Positions 16,738 to 27,433 of a DNA stretch of 64,000 nucleotides are shown here, in pieces. Source of the stretch: Nostoc punctiforme NIES-2108 (lineage in GTDB: Bacteria; Cyanobacteriota; Cyanobacteriia; Cyanobacteriales; Nostocaceae); NCBI GenBank assembly GCA_003326195.1, contig LXQE01000150.1, forward strand, positions 88,929-152,928. The letters are read 5' to 3'. Numbering within the stretch: position 1 is the stretch's first letter; each line of letters starts with the position of its first letter. The notes under the pieces are model-generated. The model was not told the DNA's origin. It ran no database searches and saw only the letters and a program-made list of their open reading frames with translations. The translations under genes and the position numbers were made by a program.

Positions 16738-18591
16738 TTAGGTGTTGGTTGTCACTGTCCAGATCCTTCCGTAGTTACTGGGAATAGTTACCCAATATTC
16801 TGAATAACTGGGAACGCCAATTAAATTGTTTTCACCATTTAGTTCTTCCTGATAATTGCCAGCAATTGGGAACCAGAAGGGTACATTTTGATCGCGATCG
16901 CTAAAGTTAAGTGCCACTAGGCTAAACTTGTTACCATGTTTGCGCGAAAATAGCAGCACATTTTTGGAATGATAGCGGTCATAATCGTTGTAAAAGAAAT
17001 GTTCACCTTCCGTAAACTGCGGTTGCTGACGACGCAGTTTAATTAACTTGCGTACTAAGGAAAGCACACTCTTACCAATGGGGTCATAAAAATAATCCCA
17101 TCGTACAGGTCGAAGCAACATCACTCTACCAAAACCTTGTTCTGGCAGGAAATAGTTTTCGCCAAATTCCTGACCTTGCCACAGTAGCGGAATCCCTTTA
17201 CCAGTGAAAATCCCAATTAGGTAAGGCTGGACTTTATACCATAAGTCACGATTACCTTCTTTTAATAAATCATTATCGCGAGCGATCGTACCAAAATTAC
17301 AAACAAAGCGGGAGTGGTCATGATTTTCGATATATTGCAGGGCTGTTTTAGCAATTTTGTCTCCGTTGTTTGTAATCTCTGAAGGATAGCCATCCAGACC
17401 AAGTTTAAAGCCAAGATTAGCTAAATCACCTTTATTTCCATGAGCTACACTTTCAGCTGCACCAAACGTTTCATTTTGCCAGGTAGAGTTGGTATAACTT
17501 TGTTCGAGAATTTCCTTTGGTCCTTCTAATTGTTCAGCACACTGAATCAAATTGATTGTGTCATTGTTAAAGAATCTCTGCCAATACTCGCCAGCTTGTC
17601 TCTTTTCTTTGACTGTTTTGTAAGTGTTAAAAACTAGGTTAGCATAACCAACTCCTGTAGAACCATCCCAGTAATTGGGTACACAGTCATAGCGAAAGCC
17701 ATCAACATGATAAACATCTAGCCAGTGATAGTTGACTGTATAGAAAAAGTCTTGGGTAAACTGGCGATTATAGTCTGTACTTTCGCCAAAATAATCTTTA
17801 GCAAATGTCCCCATAAAAGGATTCTCACGATACCCTAGTTTTTTGTAAACATAAGAGTATGGAAAACTATCACCAGTGTGACCATAAACAGCATCTACAA
17901 TTACAGCAATGTTGTTTTGATGTGCCGCATCAATTAAACCTTGTAAATCTTTTCTTTTGCCAAATCGCTCATCTACACCAAAATAGCCAATTGGTAAAAA
18001 GCCCCAATCTACCGTTAAGGCTACATTGGAAAGTGGCATTATTTCCAGACAATTAACTCCCAAATCTGCTAGATAGCCGAGTTTTTCAATTGTTCCATCA
18101 ATATTGCCGCCGAATTCATCAATCATCAATTCGTAGAGAACAATATCTTTTAAATTTGGAGTTTTCCAAGTTTTTTCCTTCTGGCTCCACTCATATTGTT
18201 GATAGCCAAGTGTGAAAGCGGATAATTTACCTACACCAAATTCTCTGGCAAAAGGGTCAAGAATCCAATCTATTTCTCCCTGATTGGGATTTTGTAAGCA
18301 ATAACGGTAAACATATCTACCTGGTTCTCCCCATGCAGATTTGGCACTGGGTTTTGATTGAGTTTTGATATCTACCTGAGTTGACCAATAATCACCATAC
18401 TCTGAGTCGATAGAATGCTTGAGTTCAAATTCTAAGGGCTGAATATCTTGGATAAATTGATCTTTTTCATGGATAATTTTAATTATTAGCCGATTTCCAT
18501 CCTTTTGAGAAACCCAAGGCAGAAATAGTCCAAAATCAACAATACCGTTGGCTTCTCTAGCTCCTAGTTTATCCAAAGGAAGCAGTTTCAT
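16738..18591 (-). CDS. GH13 alpha-amylase-family enzyme with N-terminal beta-sandwich domain
   Basis: The product has 617 residues. Residues 1-130 resemble a CBM48-like domain. The catalytic barrel carries the GH13 regions: I AVIVDAVYGHTGD, II VDGFRYDCVPNY (nucleophile Asp in RYD), III LIQCAEQLEGP (acid/base Glu) and IV YIENHDHSRF (transition-state Asp). A C-terminal beta domain follows (~530-617). The architecture resembles glucan branching enzymes and trehalohydrolases, so the enzyme acts on alpha-1,4-glucan or oligosaccharides, but the exact activity cannot be read. The GT4 gene lies 292 bp upstream on the same strand, suggesting a small glucan/oligosaccharide unit. Confidence 0.85.
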   Translation of the reverse strand: MKLLPLDKLGAREANGIVDFGLFLPWVSQKDGNRLIIKIIHEKDQFIQDIQPLEFELKHSIDSEYGDYWSTQVDIKTQSKPSAKSAWGEPGRYVYRYCLQNPNQGEIDWILDPFAREFGVGKLSAFTLGYQQYEWSQKEKTWKTPNLKDIVLYELMIDEFGGNIDGTIEKLGYLADLGVNCLEIMPLSNVALTVDWGFLPIGYFGVDERFGKRKDLQGLIDAAHQNNIAVIVDAVYGHTGDSFPYSYVYKKLGYRENPFMGTFAKDYFGESTDYNRQFTQDFFYTVNYHWLDVYHVDGFRYDCVPNYWDGSTGVGYANLVFNTYKTVKEKRQAGEYWQRFFNNDTINLIQCAEQLEGPKEILEQSYTNSTWQNETFGAAESVAHGNKGDLANLGFKLGLDGYPSEITNNGDKIAKTALQYIENHDHSRFVCNFGTIARDNDLLKEGNRDLWYKVQPYLIGIFTGKGIPLLWQGQEFGENYFLPEQGFGRVMLLRPVRWDYFYDPIGKSVLSLVRKLIKLRRQQPQFTEGEHFFYNDYDRYHSKNVLLFSRKHGNKFSLVALNFSDRDQNVPFWFPIAGNYQEELNGENNLIGVPSYSEYWVTIPSNYGRIWTVTTNT

Positions 18592-18883
18592 ATAGTTATA
18601 GTCATCCTTGATGAATTAGCTTTTTCTAGTGTTACTGATTTCGGAATTTCCAAAATCCAGCATAATTCAGGAGTGAAATACGCTTTCTACCTGAGTAACA
18701 GATTTAGCTTATGTACCTTACCAACTTGAAATATGCTGTAATATCTAAAACCAGATTAAATTTGCACTACTCCAGAAATTGAAGCAGTGCTAGCTATAAA
18801 CTTATCAAAGGTTGATTAAGGATTTATGCAGGTTCAAATAAAATTTTAAATCCCCGACTTCTTCAAGAAGTCAAGGATCTATC

Positions 18884-20071
18884 TTACCAAGCAATTTGCG
18901 ATCGCTCTTGTAGAACTTGCTGATATACTTGCTCGGTTTGCTTGGCTAATTTCGGCCAGCTAAATCGTTGTTCTAAATCCTCATAAGCGTTATCCACCAG
19001 CCATTGACAATAACCTGGATTTTTCAAAACCTCCAAAATTCCCCAAGCTAAAGAATCGGGATTGTTCACCCAAGTCACAATACCTGTTTTGGTATGTTGC
19101 ACCACTTCTGGAAAACCACCAGTATCAGAAACGACTACAGGTACACGAGAAGCAAAGCTTTCTAAAGCTACAATTCCAAAGGGTTCGTAAAGGCTCGGAA
19201 AAACCGCACAGTCAGCGACAGTTTGAAATTTATCTAAGTATTCATCGGAGAGAAAACCGGTAAAATAACAATGATGCCAAATTCCTAAATCCCAGGCTTG
19301 GCGCTTGAGATGGTCAGTATTGCCGCCACCAACGATCACAAATTTAACATTACTTCCCATTTCTGAAAGGATTTTGGGTGCGGCATTAAGTAATATAGGT
19401 ACACCTTTTTCATAGGTCATACGACCGAGGTAGTAAACGATTTTCTCATCGTCTGCGGCAAATTGGCGGCGAAAATCCAGAGCATGAAAATCGATGTGAT
19501 GCTGTTTCTTTTCGGCTCGGATACCGTTATAAATGACATCTATTTTGTCCCAAGGACTGTAGAGCGCTCGTTCTACTTCTTGGCGCATATAGTCGCTACA
19601 AACAATAATCCGCCAAGAATTGTAAGCTAGCAAGGTTTCTTTGCCATTGATATAGCCTTGGATGTCTGTGTGAATACCGTTATAGCGTCCGTATTCTGTA
19701 GCGTGAATTGTAGCAATTAGTGGTATTTTAAAATTATGCTTGAGAGCGATCGCAGCATCTCCAACCAACCAATCATGGGCATGAATTAAATCAAAGGAAC
19801 CTTCCTCCAATATCAACTTACCACCGTGATCTCCCATACTCAAGTTGAGATTCACTACCCAGTGGAAAAAGTCATGACTATATGCCACTGGCACCCGATG
19901 CACCTTTACTCCCTCAACGACCTCATACATCGATGCCTGACCAAACTCTGCTGTAATCAGGTGGATTTCATGTCCTAGCTTTACCAGCTCCGGGTACAAC
20001 TCCGCTACATGTCGCGCAATTCCCCCAATAATCCTTGGTGGAAACTCCCAACTCAGTACCAATATCTTCAT
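18884..20071 (-). CDS. GT4-family glycosyltransferase
   Basis: The 395-residue protein has a two-Rossmann GT-B fold. The N-terminal half begins KILVLSWEFPPRIIGGIARH, the glycine-rich acceptor loop typical of glycogen-synthase-like GT4 enzymes, and has FDLIHAHDWLVGDAA. The C-terminal nucleotide-sugar half has YLGRMTYEKGVPILL, FVIVGGG and the EX7E motif in EPFGIVALE. It transfers a sugar from a nucleotide donor with retention of configuration. No signal peptide or membrane segment is seen. The neighbouring GH13 enzyme suggests storage glucan or a compatible-solute/oligosaccharide product, which is inference. Confidence 0.87.
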   Translation of the reverse strand: MKILVLSWEFPPRIIGGIARHVAELYPELVKLGHEIHLITAEFGQASMYEVVEGVKVHRVPVAYSHDFFHWVVNLNLSMGDHGGKLILEEGSFDLIHAHDWLVGDAAIALKHNFKIPLIATIHATEYGRYNGIHTDIQGYINGKETLLAYNSWRIIVCSDYMRQEVERALYSPWDKIDVIYNGIRAEKKQHHIDFHALDFRRQFAADDEKIVYYLGRMTYEKGVPILLNAAPKILSEMGSNVKFVIVGGGNTDHLKRQAWDLGIWHHCYFTGFLSDEYLDKFQTVADCAVFPSLYEPFGIVALESFASRVPVVVSDTGGFPEVVQHTKTGIVTWVNNPDSLAWGILEVLKNPGYCQWLVDNAYEDLEQRFSWPKLAKQTEQVYQQVLQERSQIAW

Positions 20072-20287
20072 CTACTAGACTCCCCAACACTTTATAAATA
20101 TCTAAGAAACCACATTTACCTAAAAATACAGGTCTGGCCAACGCAGTGAGTACTTTTACTAAAATGTTTAGATTTTTTAACAGTGATTTTCTTAAAGGTT
20201 ATCAACTGTAGGCTAAGGATAGAAAGCAAGGTATAGTAATAATAATTCGTAATTAGAACAATTGAGCCTCCCCTTCCCAACTAGGTG

Positions 20288-22471
20288 TCAAGAAGGGATA
20301 ACGACGGAAACGGCATGAACTCGATCGCGTCCTTGCTGTTTGGCTACATAAAGTGCTTTGTCCGCTGCATTAATCAAGTCTGGCGGCGAAATTTCGGAAT
20401 TTGGCACAATGCTAACAACGCCTAGACTAACGGTAACACGATCGCACACGCGAGACTGAGCATGGGGAATGGCTAAGTCGCGGACTGCTTGTCGGATAGT
20501 TTGAGCTACATAGATTGCTCCTTGAATCTCTGTATTAGGCAGAATGATAGTAAACTCTTCCCCACCGTAACGAGCGACTAAATCGGCTGGACGCTTAACA
20601 ATATTTTTGAGGGCACTTGCTAATTGCCGCAAACAATCATCCCCTCCTAAATGACCATAAGTATCATTGTAGAGTTTAAAAAAATCGACATCTAACAAAA
20701 TTAAAGACAGTGACAGTTGCTCGCGTTTGAGTCGCTGCCACTCAGATTCCAGATACTCATCAAATCGACGGCGATTGGCTATTTGAGTCAAGCCATCTAG
20801 GGTAGCTAATCTTTGTAATTCTTCATTAATTAGCCGTTCTCCCTCGGCCTGTTGTCGCAACATCACTTCAGCTTCTTTACGAGTACTAATGTCTTCTACC
20901 GAACCAAGAATCTGCGTTGGACTGCCGTTAGCATCTCTGGCAAATACGACTTCTCGTGTATTTAGCCAACGCCATTCTCCATTTTTGTGTCGGAATCGGT
21001 ATTCAGTGGAAAGTACTTCATTGTCGTTCAGGTTGACGAAGCGATTCGCTATGTCATAGCAGAGGTGTCGGTCGTCTGGATGAAAGCAATTTATGAACCA
21101 GTGTGGATCTGCGTTACAAAATTCCTCTGGAGAGTAGCCTAAAACTGTCGCACTTTTCTCATTAAGATAAACACTTGTTCCTTTTAAAAGGTCAAATAGA
21201 TATAAAATATGCGGTACGGTATTAGCAACCTTTTGTAGAAAGTCTTGACTGGAGCGCAATGCCTCTTCAGCTTTGCGGCGTTCCTGAAGCGCGGCTTGAT
21301 ATTCAGTAATATCTCGTCCTTCTGAGATGAGTAGGGTAATACGCCCGCTTTCATCAAGTATAGGACGCAGTGAGAAATCAATCGCGATCGCTTGAGCATC
21401 TCGACCCAAAATCTCGACTTCATAGCGAATAGATTCACCATTAGCAGCAGCTGCGATCGCAGTTTTTAATTGCTCTTGAGTATTTAGAGAAATTGTCCAC
21501 CACTTTGCTTCCCAAAAAGGCTTGCCAACTACTTCTTCGCGATTAATCCCAGCAAAGTCCAGTGCTGTTTGGTTGATTTCTAATACAATTCCATTCGGCT
21601 GAAGCAATCCCATAAACTGAATGGTTTGATTGAAAATCGCCCGGAATTTTTGCTCATTTTCACTTAAAGCTTGTTCTATCAGTTTGCGTTCAGTTATATC
21701 TCGTCCAACAGATTGAAGTTCTACAAGCATCCCCTGCTCATCAAATATCCCTTGAACAATCCACTGCGTCCACCGCACCCCTTCGCAAGCTATGGCTCGA
21801 TTTTCAATGGTAATAACGGGATTTTCTAAGCTGATAGAATTTACCAGACTAAACACACGTTCCCGATCTTCTTCAAACACAACAGGTTGGTAGTGCTGGG
21901 CGATAATTTCTTCTCGCTTCAGTCCAAAAAATCGGCAGAAAGCTTCATTAACAAAGGTAACAGTACCATCGGGTAAGCCTCTAGCAATCAATTCTGTTTG
22001 GTCTTCGAGGATTGTACGATAACGTGCTTCGCTCTCTTGCACCTGTTTTCGTAAGCAAACCTCGTCATAGACATCGCTAATATCAAATACTAAACCCTGA
22101 AGTAACTGAGTTTGTCCATCGGCACAGAAAACGAGGTTGGCTTGGTTTCGTACCCAAATTATTCTGCCATCGCCCCTAATCATCCGATACTCAATTCTCA
22201 AAGGCTCTCCGGTAGCAATTGTAGTGTTTACAGCTTGCCAAAGGCGATCACGATCGCTTGGATGAGTGTAATCTAACCAACTATTAAAGAAACCAAAGTT
22301 CCAATCTTCGGGAGCAATGCCTAATAATTGTTGCAGTTGTGGACTAATATAAGCAACTTTTGTAGTGTTATTAATCGGTGAGACATAAACAACGCCCGGA
22401 ATTTGTTCTACCAGAGTGCGATACTTTTGCTCTACTTCAGAAAGTTGTTCTTCTGTCTGCTTGCGACTCAT
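20288..22471 (-). CDS. Diguanylate cyclase with four PAS domains
   Basis: The 727-residue soluble protein has PAS/PAC units at about 15-130, 148-262, 272-392 and 408-535 (FRAIFNQTIQFMGLLQPNG, YRTILEDQTELIARGLPDG, RHKNGEWRWLNTREVVF) and a GGDEF domain at ~555-720. The active site reads GGEEF in VARYGGEEFTIILP. The allosteric inhibitory site RxxD is present as RPAD, five residues before GGEEF, so the enzyme should make c-di-GMP from GTP and be inhibited by its product. No phosphodiesterase domain is fused. It is transcribed alone. Confidence 0.95.
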   Translation of the reverse strand: MSRKQTEEQLSEVEQKYRTLVEQIPGVVYVSPINNTTKVAYISPQLQQLLGIAPEDWNFGFFNSWLDYTHPSDRDRLWQAVNTTIATGEPLRIEYRMIRGDGRIIWVRNQANLVFCADGQTQLLQGLVFDISDVYDEVCLRKQVQESEARYRTILEDQTELIARGLPDGTVTFVNEAFCRFFGLKREEIIAQHYQPVVFEEDRERVFSLVNSISLENPVITIENRAIACEGVRWTQWIVQGIFDEQGMLVELQSVGRDITERKLIEQALSENEQKFRAIFNQTIQFMGLLQPNGIVLEINQTALDFAGINREEVVGKPFWEAKWWTISLNTQEQLKTAIAAAANGESIRYEVEILGRDAQAIAIDFSLRPILDESGRITLLISEGRDITEYQAALQERRKAEEALRSSQDFLQKVANTVPHILYLFDLLKGTSVYLNEKSATVLGYSPEEFCNADPHWFINCFHPDDRHLCYDIANRFVNLNDNEVLSTEYRFRHKNGEWRWLNTREVVFARDANGSPTQILGSVEDISTRKEAEVMLRQQAEGERLINEELQRLATLDGLTQIANRRRFDEYLESEWQRLKREQLSLSLILLDVDFFKLYNDTYGHLGGDDCLRQLASALKNIVKRPADLVARYGGEEFTIILPNTEIQGAIYVAQTIRQAVRDLAIPHAQSRVCDRVTVSLGVVSIVPNSEISPPDLINAADKALYVAKQQGRDRVHAVSVVIPS

Positions 22472-22896
22472 GATGTTTTGAATTTCTACAATAAATTATC
22501 ATTTTTTCTGTTAGAAATCCCGCATTAGAGACACACTTAAGGATGGTTGAGCCAACAGCGAGTCAGTGTGGCTTTTTGAAAGCTAAACCTGCCAGCAGCA
22601 TACTGAAACTCGTACACTTAAGGCTGCTGTTTCCAGCCTTTGTAATTAAAATTAACGGATATTGAAAAAGAATACAGAATACAGAATACATAATTCAGAA
22701 CAAGACAACTGTGGTGGGGGCCTAAAAGGCAGAGGGGCAGAGGGGCAGAGGAGAAAGACTTACTGCAAATTCTCCCCTGTTCCCTTGCCCCCTTGCTCCC
22801 TTGCCTCTTTCTCAGATGCGGACTTGCTACCGTTGCGCTATCCGCTACTCTGACTCCAATTCTTTCTGATTTCTGACTTCTGACTCCTGAATTCTA
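22472..22896. repeat. Repeat-rich intergenic region
   Basis: It holds direct repeats of AATACAGA (near 22668-22692), of GGCAGAGG (22728-22752) and a complementary C/T-rich run (22768-22805), which together can pair. No gene is seen. It separates lepA from the diguanylate cyclase, both on the minus strand. Confidence 0.65.
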
Positions 22897-24708
22897 TTAG
22901 TTTTGATCCAAGCGCAGTACTGCCATAAAGGCTTCCTGGGGTACATCTACAGTACCTACAGATTTCATCCGCTTTTTACCTTTTGCTTGCTTCTGCAAAA
23001 GTTTTTTCTTCCGACTGATGTCACCACCGTAACATTTGGCTAGCACATCTTTCCGCAAAGCGGGGATATGTTCGCTGGCAATAACTTTACTGCCAATAGA
23101 TGCCTGAATTGGCACTTTAAATTGATGGCGGGGAATTAGTTCCTTGAGTTTTTCTGCCATTGCCCGCCCGACGTTGTAAGCTTTATCTCGATGCACAATC
23201 ATCGCCAAGGAATCAACGGGATCGCCGTTAATCATGATATCCAGCTTCACCAGAGGATTTTCACGGTAGCCGATGATGTGATATTCCATACTGGCGTAAC
23301 CGCGCGATCGCGATTTCATCTGATCGAAAAAGTCAGTCACAACTTCCGCTAAGGGTAGTTCGTAAGTGAGGGTGGTTCGTCCTTGGGCGAGATATTTCAT
23401 ATCCTTAAAGATGCCCCGGCGATTTTGTGACAACTCCATCAAGCTGCCAACATAAGTTTCCGGCGTAATCATCTCTACTTGGACGTAGGGTTCTTCAATT
23501 CTTTCGCGATCGTTGGGAGAAGGTAAACGGCTAGGATTATCGATGTACAGTTCCTCACCTTTTAAGGTAATCACCTTATAAACCACCGAGGGGGCTGTAA
23601 TGATTAAATCTAGGTTATACTCTCGCTCTAGACGTTCTTGGACAATTTCCATGTGCAGCAAACCCAAGAAACCGCAACGGAAGCCAAACCCCATTGCGCT
23701 CGAAGTTTCGGGTTCATAATGTAGCGCTGCGTCGTTGAGTTCCAGCTTTTCCAAGGCTTCCCGCAAATCTTCAAATTGATCGGCATCAATGGGGAACATC
23801 CCACAAAAAACCATCGGGTTCGCTTCTGCGTAGCCTGGTAAGGGTGACTCCGCTTTCGCCTTACTAAGGGTAATTGTGTCGCCTACCCGTGCATCAGCTA
23901 CAGCTTTAATTGCCGCTCCCAAATAGCCTACTTCCCCGGCGTGCAGTTCATCAACTTGCTTTTGAGTTGGAGAAAGGACACCTAACTCATCAATTTCAAA
24001 TTCTTTACCAGATGCCATTAGATGGATGCGATCGCCTTTTTTCAACGTGCCATCCATCACTCGGAAATAGACAATTACTCCCCGGTAACTGTCGTAATAG
24101 CTATCAAATATTAACGCTCGTAAGCGTTCATTTATCGTATTCGGCGGTGGCGGTATCCGTTCAACAACTGCTTCTAAAATCTCATTAATCCCAATTCCTT
24201 CTTTAGCAGAAGCCAGAATCGCCCCACTGCAATCTAGACCGATAATTTCTTCAATTTCGCTAATTACCCGTTCTGGTTCAGCCCCCGGCAAATCGATTTT
24301 ATTCAAAACCGGAATAATTTCCAGGTTACTCTCTAACGCTAAATATACATTCGCCAAAGTTTGCGCCTCAACACCTTGGGACGCATCTACTACCAATAGC
24401 GCTCCTTCGCAAGCAACAAGAGAGCGGGAGACTTCATAAGAGAAATCCACGTGTCCCGGAGTGTCAATCAAGTTCAGCACATACTGCTGACCATCTTTGG
24501 CTGTGTAGTTCATCCGGGCAGCTTGCAGCTTAATCGTAATGCCGCGCTCCCGTTCCAAATCCATATTGTCGAGAAACTGTTCCTTCATCTGTCGGTCTTC
24601 AACAGTGCCAGTAGCTTGTAGCAAGCGATCGGCGAGGGTTGATTTCCCGTGGTCGATGTGAGCAATAATACAAAAATTGCGAATGCGAACTGCGGGAACG
24701 TCAGTCAT
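22897..24708 (-). CDS. lepA: Elongation factor 4 (LepA)
   Basis: The 603-residue GTPase shows near-perfect LepA features: FCIIAHIDHGKSTLADRL (G1), RERGITIKLQAARM (G2), DTPGHVDFSYEV (G3), NKIDLPGAEPE (G4), domains II-III with PMVFCGMFPIDADQFEDL and MGFGFRCGFLGLLHMEI, and the LepA-specific C-terminal domain with GGDISRKKKLLQKQAKGKKRMK. It binds ribosomes and acts on stalled or mis-translocated complexes. Full length; ATG start. Flanking intergenic DNA is repeat-rich and it appears monocistronic. Confidence 0.98.
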   Translation of the reverse strand: MTDVPAVRIRNFCIIAHIDHGKSTLADRLLQATGTVEDRQMKEQFLDNMDLERERGITIKLQAARMNYTAKDGQQYVLNLIDTPGHVDFSYEVSRSLVACEGALLVVDASQGVEAQTLANVYLALESNLEIIPVLNKIDLPGAEPERVISEIEEIIGLDCSGAILASAKEGIGINEILEAVVERIPPPPNTINERLRALIFDSYYDSYRGVIVYFRVMDGTLKKGDRIHLMASGKEFEIDELGVLSPTQKQVDELHAGEVGYLGAAIKAVADARVGDTITLSKAKAESPLPGYAEANPMVFCGMFPIDADQFEDLREALEKLELNDAALHYEPETSSAMGFGFRCGFLGLLHMEIVQERLEREYNLDLIITAPSVVYKVITLKGEELYIDNPSRLPSPNDRERIEEPYVQVEMITPETYVGSLMELSQNRRGIFKDMKYLAQGRTTLTYELPLAEVVTDFFDQMKSRSRGYASMEYHIIGYRENPLVKLDIMINGDPVDSLAMIVHRDKAYNVGRAMAEKLKELIPRHQFKVPIQASIGSKVIASEHIPALRKDVLAKCYGGDISRKKKLLQKQAKGKKRMKSVGTVDVPQEAFMAVLRLDQN

Positions 24709-25259
24709 ATACTATCTTTGCCTTAGCAGCAACCAAAGTTAAAAGGGCAATTTACTTAATGTATTTTAATGCTTTCTTAGCCAAGACGCTCCGGTTTTAG
24801 TGCTGAGTTCTGAGTGCTGAGTTAGGAGTTAGGAGTTATTATTCTTCCCCTGCCCCTCTGCCCCTCTGCCCCTCTTCACGCCATCTTTAACTTTTGATCT
24901 AAATAGGTGGACATTTAAGAATATTATGAAAGTCTATTTGTCGCTGCTAGTATTCAACAGCTAGGAGCGTACAATAAATGTAAATAAGTACATGTAGGGA
25001 TCGTGTAGGGATCGCGGGCAATTGCAACTGCTAATTGCCCATAATCGCTGATTTATCGGCAAAATTTCTAGAGCCATTGTCTAGTCAGTTATATGAAAAA
25101 TGCGATTTAAAACTTAAAACTGTTACTTTGGTGCTATTTCAGGGAAGTATTTAACTGTGCCCTTGAAAATTTTTCAGCGAATTAGCCCAAATAATGAATA
25201 TAACTACTTTACAAAGCTTTAGACAAAACCAATTCAGAGAATTCAGAGTATATAAACCT
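24709..25259. other. Intergenic region with repeats
   Basis: It contains GAGTTAGGAGTTAGGAGTTA (24818-24838), GCCCCTCT direct repeats (24848-24876), a tandem GTAGGGATCG pair (24994-25014) and an 8-bp inverted repeat GGGCAATT (25016-25023) / AATTGCCC (25033-25040). No gene was recognised. Confidence 0.6.
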
Positions 25260-25496
25260 ATGAATATGAGAGAGAAAACTACCGAAGCGGAAAATACACC
25301 AGCCGATAAGGTAGAAATTGCTGTCCGCCTAGACTCCGAGTTACTAGAGCAAATTCAGCATCTCACCAATGACCCAAGTAAAGTAATTGAGGTGGCGATT
25401 CGCCAGTGGTTACGAGGTGAAATCCTCAGAGATGACGAACTAACGCGCACGCCTGTGCGTACTCCTGTTCCTCCTCGCGGTGAATGGAACGATTGA
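25260..25496 (+). CDS. Small ribbon-helix-helix-like protein
   Basis: About 78 residues from ATG 25260; an in-frame ATG at 25194 would add 22 residues of low coding character. The core VEIAVRLDSELLEQIQHL..DPSKVIEVAIRQWLRGE has the beta-strand/helix/helix spacing of MetJ/Arc-type DNA-binding proteins. The tail RTPVRTPVPPRGEWND is conserved-looking and proline-rich. It is probably a dimeric DNA-binding regulator or antitoxin-like protein, but no toxin follows; the next gene is a histidine kinase 173 bp downstream. Confidence 0.7.
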   Translation: MNMREKTTEAENTPADKVEIAVRLDSELLEQIQHLTNDPSKVIEVAIRQWLRGEILRDDELTRTPVRTPVPPRGEWND

Positions 25497-25669
25497 CGCC
25501 ATTATTTAACTGTCAATGCAAGTTAAAAAAAGTAAAGTTTGCCAATCTGGTTTTCAGAACACCAAAAAATACCCCATCAAACCCGAAAAAGCTGTAAAAA
25601 TTTATGTATAAATTTCAGCGGCTTTAGTAAAATTACGGTCGGATACCCTTTGTCTATCCAACTCAATTA

Positions 25670-27433
25670 ATGACTATTACTGCCAATTCCCAATTGTCGA
25701 ATGTATTTTCCCAAAATCTGGAATCTATTACCAGTAAGACTGATGGCTTATTACCAACTCTAGGAGCCGAGTTGGTTTATACGCAAGATGGGGCAGGGCG
25801 CTATCTGACCTTTTGTTGGCAGTACAGCGAACTCCTGGGGTTAAGTACTGAAAAAATAGTTGACGATCTGAACCAGACTCAAACTTTTGTCCCGGTGGAT
25901 AAGGTTATTTATTTGGAACGATTGCACCGAATTTTGACAAATTTGGTGCCAGAAAGGTTTCAATGTTGGTTTAGCTATCAGAAGGAATTATTTGAGTTGG
26001 ACTTAGTGATTAGTCCGATTATGCCGAGTTTGGGAACCACTGCTACTACCGTTTTAGTGATGGGACGGTTAGTACAAGCGACACTCAACAAAAAACAAGC
26101 GCGCGTGGCATCAAAAACGCCCACACAAATAGAGTTGGCTTTGCGTTCACAGCAACACCAAAAATTGGTAAATCGCATTACCAGAAATATTCGCCGGACA
26201 TTGGATTTAGATATTATTTGGCAGCAAACAGTTGATAGTTTGGGGAAAGCACTGCGGCTAGAACGCTGCATTATTTGTCCTTATCAGCCCTCAAGTTCAA
26301 AAGTACAGGTGAAGGCTGAGTATCGCCAGCCAGAACTCAAATCAATGCTTGGCTCAGACATAGATATAGCTTCTGAGCCTGCCTTTGCTCAAGCCTTGGC
26401 AACCCTAGAACCAGTTATGATGGAAGTGACTGGATACAAAGAGTCTGGGCGGCAGAAAACTTTAGTAGTTGCGACTTGCTATCAAGACCAAGCTAATGGA
26501 TTGGTTGCCTTGAATTGGCAGGATGAATGTTATACATTAACAGAATCGGAATTAGAACTGGCAAAAGAAGCAGCAGATCAATTGGGAACTGCGATCGCTC
26601 ATGCTACTTTATATGAAGAATTAGAAATAGCCCGTCAAAAAGCCGAAGAAGCTTCCCGCCTCAAAAGTGAGTTTCTGGCTAATGTATCCCATGAAATTCG
26701 TACCCCCCTCAACGGTATGATTGGGTTTTTGAAGCTGATTTTGGAAGGGATGGCTGATGACCCAGAAGAACAAAATCAGTTTTTGACAGAAGCTCACCAA
26801 TTATCAATACATCTGCTGAATATCATCAACGATATTTTGGACATTGCCAAAATCGAAGCTGGTAAAATGGAGCTAGCTTATGCTCCAGTCAAGCTAGATG
26901 AGCTATTCAGTCATGTAGAAGGTTTTATGCGTCCCCAAGCCGAAATGAGAAACCTCAGCTTTCGGATGCAAATGCCTGCTACCTCAGATGAAATAATTGT
27001 CCAAAGTAACTACCAACGGTTGCTACAAGTGATGCTCAATTTGGTAGGTAATGCGATCAAATTTACCCATGAGGGTGGCGTTACCGTCAGCGCCGATTTA
27101 GTACTCAAAAAGGCGAACTTTCAAGATCAGCAATTTCCTGGCATGGTGAGAGTACGTGTGGCAGACACTGGTATTGGTGTTTCCTTAGACAAACAAGATA
27201 AACTGTTTCAATTATTCTCTCAGGTGGATGGCTCCCGCACTCGCCAATACGGCGGCACAGGTTTGGGACTGGCAATATCCCAAAAGCTAGTGGAGGCAAT
27301 GGGCGGCGAGGTACATTTTTATAGTTTGGGCGAAGGACTTGGCTCAACAGTCACATTCACCGTGCCACTATATCAACAACCAGTCATGGTTTCGTCTAAT
27401 GATAGCGACTCAACGAGTAGTACTGAATGTTGA
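25670..27433 (+). CDS. GAF-domain sensor histidine kinase
   Basis: The 587-residue soluble kinase has an N-terminal PAS-like region (~30-135, GRYLTFCWQYSELLGLS), a GAF domain (~165-325) with a Cys/Pro-containing CIICPYQP stretch that does not look like a bilin site, and a coiled linker. HisKA carries the phospho-His in LANVSHEIRTPLNGMIG, followed by HATPase_c with LVGNAIKFTHEGG, ADTGIGV and GTGLGLAISQKL. There is no receiver domain. The partner regulator is not adjacent, and the signal is unknown. Confidence 0.93.
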   Translation: MTITANSQLSNVFSQNLESITSKTDGLLPTLGAELVYTQDGAGRYLTFCWQYSELLGLSTEKIVDDLNQTQTFVPVDKVIYLERLHRILTNLVPERFQCWFSYQKELFELDLVISPIMPSLGTTATTVLVMGRLVQATLNKKQARVASKTPTQIELALRSQQHQKLVNRITRNIRRTLDLDIIWQQTVDSLGKALRLERCIICPYQPSSSKVQVKAEYRQPELKSMLGSDIDIASEPAFAQALATLEPVMMEVTGYKESGRQKTLVVATCYQDQANGLVALNWQDECYTLTESELELAKEAADQLGTAIAHATLYEELEIARQKAEEASRLKSEFLANVSHEIRTPLNGMIGFLKLILEGMADDPEEQNQFLTEAHQLSIHLLNIINDILDIAKIEAGKMELAYAPVKLDELFSHVEGFMRPQAEMRNLSFRMQMPATSDEIIVQSNYQRLLQVMLNLVGNAIKFTHEGGVTVSADLVLKKANFQDQQFPGMVRVRVADTGIGVSLDKQDKLFQLFSQVDGSRTRQYGGTGLGLAISQKLVEAMGGEVHFYSLGEGLGSTVTFTVPLYQQPVMVSSNDSDSTSSTEC